DNA of 40,244 nucleotides from Jaenimonas drosophilae (taxonomy: Eukaryota > Euglenozoa > Kinetoplastea > Trypanosomatida > Trypanosomatidae), in NCBI GenBank assembly GCA_030849065.1, contig JASAON010001494.1, positions 1 to 40,244 of the forward strand, read 5' to 3'. Positions 26,376-35,766 of this stretch are shown piece by piece. A program made the translations under genes and the position numbers. Below the pieces are notes generated by a model. It was not told the origin of the DNA and searched no databases. It was given only the letters and a program-made list of their open reading frames with translations. Each line of letters starts with the position of its first letter. Position 1 is the stretch's first letter.

Positions 26376-27916
26376 CCACATCACCTGCACCTCTACTTCT
26401 TCTCTTCCTGCCACAACACACCAACACAACACGGCATAGCCCCTTTGTATCCCTAGGAGAAGCATTCCAGCCACACGCTACATCGTTTCCTTCGACCTTC
26501 ACAACAAACCGTTGAGGGCGTCGCGACGAACGTTTTTTTTTCTCTTCGACAACTATCTCCGAACTCTAGTCTTTTGTTGCACTCATCTCACATACCACCA
26601 AGAAGTACGCCGCACACACGCACGCTGAAGCGCAAACGCTAACCTAATACTTCTTGTTCTTGTGTCTGTGCAATCCACCTAAGGAAATCATCATCAGGAC
26701 CCCTACGACCACAACAGAGGACCAAACACTACATTTGAGCTCTGCTTCCGCACATCAACCTTGGTCCTTTCGCCGCCACTTATAGCAATCATCTCTAGCA
26801 ACGTGTACCACGAAGATTAGCCCTGCCAAACAAATTTAGCACAGAGCTTGATATCCACTTGTGTGTGTGCTCCTTCAACCACACGCAAACACGGAATCAA
26901 GAAACAAAAGAAAACACACCAACGACACGAAACGTTTCCTGAAACAATCGTTGATCTCTGAAGACACACACTAGCCAACTACACAATACACCAGCCACAC
27001 CGCTTGATTGCAGTACACCTGTTCTCAACCAGAAACTCTCCGATATCATTTGGCTGTACATTCATTGTTGGCACACGCAAAGACATTTTTCACGCCCGTC
27101 GCCCAACTCTCTTGAGGTGTTTGCTCCTTGTTGTTTGTTTGGCGTAGAGTAACGAACACAAGGCACACAACACATTAGCATTTAGGCTTGTGAATATACG
27201 ACACTTGGCCATCAAGTCTTCCACCCCCACCCCCTCTCTCCCCCTTTTTGTTGTTTGGTGCTCTTCGCTTCTCCTTTTGTTGTTGTTTTCATCTCCTCTT
27301 CCTCTCAAACGTTTTTGTATTTCTGCGTTTCTTCCCTACTTCCGATCTTCGCACGTTGCTTGATCTGTGTTGGGATACCCTCCATCTGCTCCTTCATTGG
27401 TTGGTTGCTGGATCACGTACATCCTGCTACACACTGACTTGTATCCGCACCCTACACAAGAGGAAGAACTCTACGTGGTGTTGTTGGGCCATTGCTGTAC
27501 GCACGTCTCCCGAAGGGACTTGACTACACACAAACACACACACTACGAACAAGTCGGTTGTCAGTCTGAACAAGGGTAGCTTCCGAACACACACACACAC
27601 ACACACCACACACAACTGGTCTGTTGTTGTTCTTGCAACGAAGGAGGAACACGCACACATATACAAGCACACACGTACACATTCATCGTTCGGCTTGAGA
27701 GACTCTCTCGACAACGATAGTGACGTACATACGACCTCGCGAGCCTCGATTCTTCTTGTTTCTCCGTTTTTTTTTTTCTGGACGTATCGATCAGATCATC
27801 ACTAAAGAAGTTTTTTTTTTGTTCATTTGTCGTTGCGTTTCATCACTGCCTCCCCTTCCTCTACTAAACCACTTTTTGTTTTTCGCTCTTCTTTGTGTGT
27901 ATCTTCACCCGCTTCC
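26376..27916 (+). promoter_or_regulatory. 1.5-kb AUG-free leader region before the gene at 27917
   Basis: I read these 1,541 nt line by line and found no ATG on the + strand, while the reverse complement of ATG (CAT) occurs roughly 30 times. A pyrimidine tract at 26391-26409 with AG at 26438-26439 could be the acceptor, giving a leader near 1.48 kb. Pyrimidine blocks at 27218-27300 and 27822-27915 with AGs at 27459-27460 and earlier offer shorter alternatives. The 26580-27080 part is rich in A and C and nearly free of T runs, unlike the other spacers. A (CA)n run lies at 27587-27606. It contains no protein-coding frame starting with ATG. Confidence 0.6.
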
Positions 27917-29404
27917 ATGCAGCCATCTCCACCAAAATCGCGAGTGGACGACGGTGGTGTTGCGCACCCGCCGGTTCGCCGGCAGCTCTCCGTTCCGATC
28001 CCATGCCCCGAGCTCGATCGCAGTGCCATCAGCGATGAGCTCACTCAGGATACCAAAAACGCTTTGGTGGAGCTAAACCAAATTGAATCTCCCTCCGTGG
28101 CCACCACCACACCCGGCGCAACAACCATGCATCAGCAGAGCATAACCGGAACCACCACCGCGGCATCCATTTGCAGCTACGACACACCGCACCTCCAATC
28201 GTCCATTTACGGAGGCACCTTCTTCGCCGCGGCGCGCGTGAGCCCCATTCGTCGCAGCTGCACATTTAATAACATTGTGCATCATCATGATTCTGGCGTG
28301 GCGGCCACGATTCCGGTGGATGCTCCATCATCACCAGAGGATCGCCCGCGTCAACGCCGATCGGTGGAAGCGGCGCTGGAGATGGGCTCACCGCCAATGG
28401 ATCTTCATCGAACGAGCTCCGTAACGTTTGCCAACATGTCAGGGGGCCACGCACGCCTGCCCAGCGCACCACACCTTGTACTGCCACAGCCGCCAACCCT
28501 GCAGCTCCCCCCACTCTCGCATCGCCGTCCGAGCAGCTCCATCAGTAACACCCGCAGTGATGAATCGCTGGAGGATGGGGCGGCGAGCATCGAAGCGCCG
28601 GCGTTGACGGCTTGCCCATCAGGCGGGAGCTACTCTGCGCAGATGGCGCACGGCCGCGACCGGACCGCTCCGCCATCGGAGGCCTCGCAGCTTTTTGGCC
28701 TTGACTCACCATACCCATCATCGTACTCGCGCCATGCTGTGTTTGGCCAAGAGCCGAGCAACGCACGATCGTCGGTGCTGGCGCGCAGCAGCGTCTCACC
28801 GCCCTTTTCTCGTACAAACGTCGTGCCATATGCGATGGAGATGTTGGTGCCGGAGTACGTGGATGATACAGATGTTTGGATCAATCCAGAGGATGGCATA
28901 CAGACCCCACGCAACGCCACTACCCAAAACGATGCCCATCATCATCCCCAGCAGCTCATTCATTTGCTCCCCAACCAAAGCAACAGCATCATTAACAACG
29001 GCAGCAGCAGGAACGGTACGCTTCGTCTGATTCGATCAACACCGGCAGAGTCCACCATCTCTGAACGGCGCAGCAACAACATCAGCAGCAACACCAACAA
29101 CATCAGCAGCAACACCAACAACACCAGCAGCAACCGGTGCAATGATTCAATCCAAATCACTCGACCCAGTGCAGCATCGCAAACAACTGGGAGCTGTATG
29201 TGCTGCGCATCCTACCGTGGCCGATCATGCCTGCTGAGCTCTGCTGCTCATGGATCAACGCCGGTGCAGATTCAGGATGATGTGGTAAGTTGTGCGCGCG
29301 AGGATCGACTGGCGTGGAGGATGGAGCCTGCATCTTCGCCGAACCCACAGCGTTCACGTGCGGCACACAACGCAGTGTTGGAGATGCTGGCAACGATTGT
29401 GTAG
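27917..29404 (+). CDS. Low-complexity protein of unknown function (495 residues)
   Basis: The frame is open from 27827, but the first ATG is 27917. The protein is rich in S, P, T, R and N, probably mostly disordered, with basic-serine patches (VRRQLSVPIP, IRRSCTF, RQRRSVE, HRRPSSSIS) that look like phosphorylation or 14-3-3-type sites (inference). The most complex stretch is near 306-330 (MEMLVPEYVDDTDVWINPEDG). A short tandem repeat NISSNTNN occurs near 388-405, a Cys cluster GSCMCCASYRGRSC at 426-439, and a helical end AAHNAVLEMLATIV. There is no signal peptide or membrane segment. I recognise no family. The codon pattern and lack of stops over 1.5 kb support a real gene. It lies between the longest AUG-free leader and the longest empty spacer of the window. 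Confidence 0.75.
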   Translation: MQPSPPKSRVDDGGVAHPPVRRQLSVPIPCPELDRSAISDELTQDTKNALVELNQIESPSVATTTPGATTMHQQSITGTTTAASICSYDTPHLQSSIYGGTFFAAARVSPIRRSCTFNNIVHHHDSGVAATIPVDAPSSPEDRPRQRRSVEAALEMGSPPMDLHRTSSVTFANMSGGHARLPSAPHLVLPQPPTLQLPPLSHRRPSSSISNTRSDESLEDGAASIEAPALTACPSGGSYSAQMAHGRDRTAPPSEASQLFGLDSPYPSSYSRHAVFGQEPSNARSSVLARSSVSPPFSRTNVVPYAMEMLVPEYVDDTDVWINPEDGIQTPRNATTQNDAHHHPQQLIHLLPNQSNSIINNGSSRNGTLRLIRSTPAESTISERRSNNISSNTNNISSNTNNTSSNRCNDSIQITRPSAASQTTGSCMCCASYRGRSCLLSSAAHGSTPVQIQDDVVSCAREDRLAWRMEPASSPNPQRSRAAHNAVLEMLATIV

Positions 29405-30079
29405 CGCCATGATGGGCATCCGCATCTTTTTCATGCCATGGCTTGTGTGCGCTGTTGTTGTTGGATGGAGGCCTCGTTGAGGTGCCACGGGCATTATGGA
29501 TGTGTGCTAGGGTGCATACCTCAGGTGCTGCACAACTGGGCTACAATCAGCACTAACGTCGGTGTGTACGCTGGCATCACAATGACGATAGCATGGACTG
29601 TACAACTCCCCCCGACGTACCTCACGTTGCCATGCATGTGTGTGTGTGTGCTGCCAAGACACCTTGTGTGATGTGTCTGGGGTATGTGCTGATATACATG
29701 TGTGCGTGTACTGACTATAACACAAGTACACACACACACATGTACGCACACACATGCATTCTTCATGAGGTGTTGGGGGCTGCCTCTGTTCGAACACGTA
29801 CGTGAACCAACGTCTTCTCACCATCTTTTTGACGTGGTGTTGATGATGTGGCGCCAGACACGTACTCACACGCATACAAAAGATCTGAGTTACTCATTAC
29901 CACACATGAACAGGAAACAACAAAACACATCGTCACGTGTCTGTACGGAGAGGGTGGCTGATACATGCTGCCTTTGGTGCAGTGCTCTTGATGGATGAGT
30001 TGGCTGGGAATGAGCCTCTTGTTGAGTATCTGCATGAACGGGTAATCGTTCGAAGGGTGAGTGATGATTGGCCAAGGCC

Positions 30080-30123
<44 letters not shown>

Positions 30124-30127
30124 CACA
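30080..30127 (+). repeat. (CA)n microsatellite
   Basis: About 24 CA units with a single G interruption near 30117. It lies in the gene-poor stretch. Confidence 0.95.
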
Positions 30128-31608
30128 TGAAGCAAGCACAAATACTTCTTCCTGCATTTGATGGGATTGAAGTGCATGCCATGTGTGAAGAGATTCTCGT
30201 TGTACGCCTGGTGCACGCATTGTTGCGGCCATGCAGAAGGCAGCCAGCAAAGCGGCTGATCTTTTTGTTGTACGATTGTTGCTTCTCGCTTGAGTGATTT
30301 TTTTTTTCTTGTGAAGGCGGAAATGTTTTTCTTTTTTATTTTATTTTCGTGATGGCGCAGAGAGTGATGGGTGCTGCGTTGGCACGTGATCGTTGCCGTT
30401 GACGTCCATCGTCGCTCCTTCGCTGCCATGACACACATGTAAGTATGCACGTTTTGTTTTTTCTTTGGCTTGATATGATCACGTTCTGTTTTATTTTTGT
30501 TTTCCCGTGTGTTCGTTGATGTGTGTGGAGAGGGGCTACACAATCATTTCTTTGCTCACACCACATGAATGAATATGAGTGAGGTGAGCGGATCAACATG
30601 ACGGTTGTGCGCGCGAGGAGAGGAGAGGCAGAACATATCGACTTAATTCCATCACACGGAGGATTCATTATCACGGCCCCTCATTTCTTCTCACCTCACA
30701 ACACACGTACGCCGCCTCACTGGCGCAGCTCCAGCTGCACATCAACCACGCAGCACCGATGCTGCCTGACACAGGAACACAACACGCACGCACACGTCAC
30801 CCGGCGTTTTTCTTCCGGTTTCACATGTGCGTGATGATCATGGTGTACGGCAGTGAGTGTGTGTGTATCTTGTGTGCGTGTGTGAGCAAGGGAAGTGAAG
30901 GGCCCTCACAACACAAATGATCGTCGTTTACCCGTTGAGGTTGCGATTGAATGATGGAGCTTGTTTGGTAGTAATGATGGCCCATTCATGCTCGTGGAGC
31001 GCATATTGTATATCTTGGAACCCAAAAAAACAACAACAACAACAAAAACACGCAGCACAATTTTTTTTTGTATTTCTGTTTTTTTTTTTGATATTTTTGT
31101 CTCTTCTTTACCACCTCTCTCCCCCACTTTCCCCCCCTTCCCCCCCTCTTTTCATGTTGGCAGCGTTGTAAACATTCAGGCCCTCTCCAAGTGTTGTTGT
31201 TCCTGCTGCTCTTGCCACACCTACCTCATCGTTATGTGTGTGTGAGATCACCACAAACAACTTTAAGTGTTCGTGGCTTTTGGGGCTCTGTGTACGTTGC
31301 AGAACGGCAAAGGATGACCTCCGTCTCCGCAATGTCGGCGTGATTCGTGTTTTTTTCTTCTTTTTCTCTTCACGTATCTTTTATGTCAAGAGCACCTCTT
31401 CAGCTGCTGCGTTGTGAGCGCAAACAAACAAGTATCTTCATTCTACCTCTCTCTCCTCTCTTCTTCTGTATGTCACCCAACGTGTGGTGATGGAGAAGGT
31501 ACTCCGAGTACATCATCTTCACTTACACTTTTGTTGCTGTGATGGCCTAACCTACGTCATATTGTCACTCCCATTTGTTTGCTTTGGTGTGGAGTTGCCG
31601 CACAAGTG

Positions 31609-31782
31609 ATGATGATGATGGTGAGCTCCATCGCCGTTCTTTCGCGCTGGCTGGGTTGGCGCGTGGACGTCGCACACAATTTTATGACGATGATTTACAA
31701 GATTCGTGTGACGCATGGAATTGCGTCTCTAAAACACTTTTTATTCATTTTTGTGTTGTTTGCCGTTGGTTTGTCGGTGTGA
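31609..31782 (+). CDS. Possible small membrane-protein ORF (57 residues)
   Basis: The frame begins at a run of four ATG codons and ends in a hydrophobic segment (LFIFVLFAVGLSV). A strong pyrimidine block lies at 31441-31468, but other short upstream ATGs (31469, 31490, 31540) fall between it and this frame, which argues against efficient use. No family is recognised. Weak candidate only. Confidence 0.12.
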   Translation: MMMMVSSIAVLSRWLGWRVDVAHNFMTMIYKIRVTHGIASLKHFLFIFVLFAVGLSV

Positions 31783-34019
31783 GCGTTCTTCTTTTTTTTC
31801 TTTTGTGTTGACGTGTACTAGCAGCAGTTTCTTCATACCGCATCAAGCTGTTTGCTCTTCATGCTCTTTTCTTTCTTGTACGTACCTCCATCCCCACTGC
31901 TGTGGCACTCACACGCTTTTTTTTTCTCTCGTAATCCGGAAACAAAAAAAACAATCAAACAAACGGTTGTGCAAACAACTTCTGTTGATAATCTCTCAGA
32001 TGCAATGGCGTAGCTGCGCATGATCAGCTCTCGAGAGATGGTGTTCTTTTTTTTTTTTTTTGTAATTGTGTTTTCGAATCCATCAACGGCGTCGCGCTTT
32101 CACCGCTTTCTGGTGGTGGCCGTGCTCCCATCGGCGTGTGTATCGTGTGGGCTGGTGGGCTGATGTGATGAGCCATCTTCCCCTTCTTTTTGTTTGTGCG
32201 TATGTGCGTGTGCTTGACACACGCCATACCAGATGCGTATATCCATCACTCCATTTCTGGCTCGCTGGGCGAAGCTGCTGAGTTTGGTTTCTGTATTTTC
32301 ATTATTTTGTTCTTTTGTTTTTGTGTTTTCATTTCATGATCGATGATGGTTGCAACAACACCTCCTCTTTATACCACCCTTGGCCTGCAGCTGCCTCCCC
32401 ATGTGGATACGTACATACAACAACAATTCCATACGAATCACATGTGTATGTGTGTGCGTGTGTGTGTGTGATGGGCGCGGTGCTGTGCTTCGATTTCCTC
32501 TATCTATACACTTGCCAAGCAGCAACACCTGAGGATATTGATGGCACCACCCTTCATCACTCTTTCTCTTTCATCCAGTACTCACGTGGGTGCTTCATGT
32601 GCAATACCGTTCATGTGGCCACTCTGTTATACATGTGTGCGTACGCAGACACAGAATACAAACACACACAAAGAATACAGCACCACTGTTATTCATCAAC
32701 TACTACTGCCACTTGTGTGGCGTTGTTGTTTTTGGTGTTGTGAGCTGAGCTCCATTTTGTTGGGTGCGAGCGGGCGTGATGTTGTTGTTGCGTGATAGGC
32801 ACACATACGTCTCCCTACCTCATCGTGGCTGTTTTTTTTCTCTTCGTTCTTTTCTTTTTGCTGGTTCGTTTTCTTTTCTTCGTTCTTGTTTGGCTGTTGG
32901 TTTTTCTGTTGGTGACATCACCATCAACTATCTTGGCGAGTACATGCAGCTCTGCTTCTTTGTCACTGACTCTCCTCCCTTGTGTGCCCGCCCGTAAATG
33001 GAGGTGCTCCACCTCTTTTTTATGTGTTGATGCGAATTGGCACGCAGCCAAACCTAGAAACATACAGTGATGTTTTTGTTACGTTCCGGATGCTTGTAAG
33101 GTGTCTGTGGTCGCACCACAACATCTACATCATCATTCTCTTGCTCCCTCCTTCTCCTCCTTCGTTGTTGCGTTCATTCTTTTTCTTTTATCTTTTTGAT
33201 CCATCACCACGCATGCCCTCGACGATCGTCTTCCGTGATATATATCAGCACGAGACCTACGTGAAGGAGCTACAACATGGATGTTGTGGTCGATTTTTCT
33301 TTTTTTTTTTTTTGTTTTTTTTGCTTTGAATATATTTTTCGCTTGCTCGATCACCGTATTTGTGATTGCTTTACTCGCTCTCTCACTCATCTTCCATGCC
33401 TCTTGGTTAGATGTTGTTGTCATGTTGCCTTTTGTTCCCACTTTCCTACACAAACCTCATCTGAATGTCAGTGTGTACGTTCGTTGTGGTGTGGACGATG
33501 ATGAAGATGAGTGAGGATGATTCATGCATCCGTGTGCATTTCCATACACAATCATCCGTGCTCATGCTGAAGATGGTGGCTGGAGGTTTTCTGAATGACT
33601 ATGATGTTGGCGATTACTGGATTAACTTGATCTTCTTCCTACTTCCCTCATCACCTCTTCGCACATCATCTGCGCCACCCACACCCACACGCACACTCGT
33701 TGTGTTGTATCATCAATCTTCTTGGAGGGCCAATACAGATGCGACCATAAGCTGGACGTTATGTGTGCGCGTGCTTGAGCAGGCAGGCGGTGGAGCTGCG
33801 CGCTCAGCGCTTCTGTCATGCTGTGCTTCACAGCACCACCATCGTACGCAATCTTCATTGTGTTGGTGTGGTGGGAGCAGTGAAGCACAGATTGTTGGCC
33901 CCTTTACTAAAGTGAAGAACGGCGCGAATACAATAAAATATGTTTGGATGTATCTTCTTCCCACACAAAGGTGCACGCATGGATGAATCATCATCCGTTC
34001 CCTCTATCGTTGTACGCCA

Positions 34020-34048
34020 TCACACACACACACACACACACACACACA
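34020..34048 (+). repeat. (CA)n microsatellite
   Basis: About 14 CA units just upstream of the pyrimidine tract that forms the predicted acceptor at 34089-34090. Confidence 0.95.
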
Positions 34049-34051
34049 AAT

Positions 34052-34090
34052 ATACTTTTTCTCTCCCTTCTTCAACCCTCATCTACGTAG
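34052..34090 (+). promoter_or_regulatory. Predicted spliced-leader acceptor for the gene at 35008
   Basis: TACTTTTTCTCTCCCTTCTT and following pyrimidines end in CTACGTAG, AG at 34089-34090. All sequence from 33986 to 35007 lacks ATG, so the leader would be 917 nt. A second good acceptor is the pyrimidine block at 34790-34830 with CAG at 34841-34843, giving a leader of 164 nt. Confidence 0.55.
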
Positions 34091-35007
34091 TGTTTTTTTT
34101 CACGTGGCCTTGTACTCCGCACAAAGTGCAGTTCTTCTGAGCTCCCATACCCATCCTCGGCTCCACACAACAGAGGTGATTTTACTTCTCTGTGGTGTTG
34201 CATCGGCTGACGCCAACACACACACCAAAAGGAATATATTAAGAGCGCTCTCCCCCCTCTTTTGTTCTGTTCGTCGTAGGTTGTTGTTTGTGGTTCCGGT
34301 GGCGATCTTTGTGCCTCATCATCTGCACACCCACTACATCACCATTGGCCTCACGAGAGTTTGATCTCTCTCTCATCATCCGTGAGCCACTGCTGCTATT
34401 ATCTTCATCTGTTTTTGTTTTTGTTTCTTTGGCTTGCGTTTATTCCTCTGCGATTGCACCACTGCTGTGTAATTGTGTGCTTGTCCTTCCATCATCACGC
34501 ATTCACGGATCAAAAAAGCACCATCGTTCCTGATCTTTCTGGTTGGTCATAGTTCTTTGGCGGATCAACACAACAAAGAGAGAGAGAGAGAGGACATCAC
34601 TTCTTGGAGGAAAAGAAAACACCAACAACGTACATTCGCTTGATTGCTTGCCGCTACTGCTTGATCGTCATTGATCTTGGTTGATTGTAACCAGAGCAGC
34701 TGACCGCAAAAAAAAAGCCAACGCCTCCTTTTGTATTTGTGTTTTGGAGGTGTGCTTTTACTTCTAACACGGCACTACCCCCAATCTGATCATCTCTTTC
34801 ACACACACTCCTTCTCTCCCTCCCCCCAACACACCTATATCAGGGCTGCCGTTGTTTGTTGTTTGTTGTCTGCTGAAATTTCGAAAAAAAAAAGACGCCT
34901 ATACACAGCTCAGACATACATACGCGTACACCACCATCCACTGTGTGTGATAGAGAGCCGTTTACTTCACATTCGAAGGATTGCTTGAGTGTTGTGTTGT
35001 TGTGCTG

Positions 35008-35766
35008 ATGCAGCAACGAGATAGTATCTCCTCTGCCATGAACGAACCTACTCGGAATTCTCAGGATGTGCCAACACGTGCGCCACTTCCCCCACGAACA
35101 CCGCTGCTTCGTTCTCGCACGGAGCCATCACCGAAGAAGGATGTTGTTCTACGCTCCTCTGGCATCAGCCACAGCACACTGGGCCCAACACTCTCCATGA
35201 GCTTATCCAACGCGTCGATGCTCACGCCAGGCTGCGTGAATGCAGATGATGCTTATACACACGTTCAACATGAAGATGTGCTACCGCACTGGCTCGATCT
35301 CGATACAACGCAGGGATCTTCATGCACCGCATCACGGCGTGGAGATGATGCCCCACGAGGGATTCTCTCCTACCCACTTCAGCCACGACCCAGCGTTGAT
35401 CGCAGCAACACACACTATGCTCCGCGTGCAGTGGGTGATGATGGAGATGCTCGTGCTGAGGAGGATGAGCACAGATGCCGCATACATGAGGCGGCACATT
35501 TCTTTCGGGCGTTTCGTCCAGCGAATGAAAACAGCCCGACAGCACACAAGTGTGATATCAATACGAGCACCACGCCATACTGTGCCACCGCCATTGATAT
35601 CGATGCCGCAGAGAGCGAACGTGAGGAGTGGATGCGGGAGAGGTTGGAGCCCAGCGAGAGCAGAGATCCTCGACGCTATTCAGCCATCGAAGCCACCCTG
35701 AACAGCTTTCTTGTGGTCGTGGCAGATTCATCTACTTCCGCGGACAACGCTGTGATTCATTTGTAG
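35008..35766 (+). CDS. Low-complexity protein of unknown function (252 residues)
   Basis: The start at 35008 is the first ATG after either predicted acceptor. A second in-frame ATG at 35038 would give 242 residues and would be used if splicing occurred at AG 35012-35013. The N-terminal half is rich in S, T, P and R (RAPLPPRTPLLRSRTEPSPKKD) and looks disordered. The middle has His/Asp-rich text (HVQHEDVLPHWLDLDTTQG), then EEDEHRCRIHEAAHFFRAFRP, possibly helical. The end DPRRYSAIEATLNSFLVVV resembles, weakly, the end of the 27917 product. There are no membrane segments or signal peptide. I recognise no family. Confidence 0.65.
   Translation: MQQRDSISSAMNEPTRNSQDVPTRAPLPPRTPLLRSRTEPSPKKDVVLRSSGISHSTLGPTLSMSLSNASMLTPGCVNADDAYTHVQHEDVLPHWLDLDTTQGSSCTASRRGDDAPRGILSYPLQPRPSVDRSNTHYAPRAVGDDGDARAEEDEHRCRIHEAAHFFRAFRPANENSPTAHKCDINTSTTPYCATAIDIDAAESEREEWMRERLEPSESRDPRRYSAIEATLNSFLVVVADSSTSADNAVIHL

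Larger units (their letters stand above)
29405..33985 (+). other. 4.6-kb stretch without a recognisable gene
   Basis: I see no protein with family features and no ATG-free leader-like block longer than about 165 nt. The region holds (CA)n at 30080-30127, TG/CA runs near 29735 and 32446-32470, T runs at 31068-31090, 32047-32060 and 33297-33314, and C-rich blocks at 31112-31146. Strong polypyrimidine blocks (31441-31468, 32830-32880, 33147-33200) are present but are not followed by a long frame. It may be a very long 3' UTR of the 27917 gene, or it may hold non-coding or very small transcripts. No tRNA-like box B was noticed. Confidence 0.5.
33986..35007 (+). promoter_or_regulatory. 1.0-kb AUG-free leader region before the gene at 35008
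   Basis: There is no ATG on the + strand for 1,022 nt, checked line by line. Upstream, ATGs at 33979 and 33983 mark the boundary. The block contains a (GA)n run at 34576-34592 and A runs at 34709-34717 and 34884-34893. No coding function is suggested. Confidence 0.55.

Noticed and set aside
29890..30543. 217-codon antisense frame
   Set aside because: Much of it is CA/TG repeat read as CVCVCV; no other gene is on this strand.
29405..33985. Search for tRNA or snRNA genes in the large gap
   Set aside because: No GGTTCGANTCC-like box B with a matching cloverleaf was noticed by eye; a tRNAscan or Infernal run would be needed to exclude them fully.
33465..33986. 173-codon + strand frame
   Set aside because: No clean leader upstream, unconvincing composition, no domain; it ends where the ATG-free leader begins.
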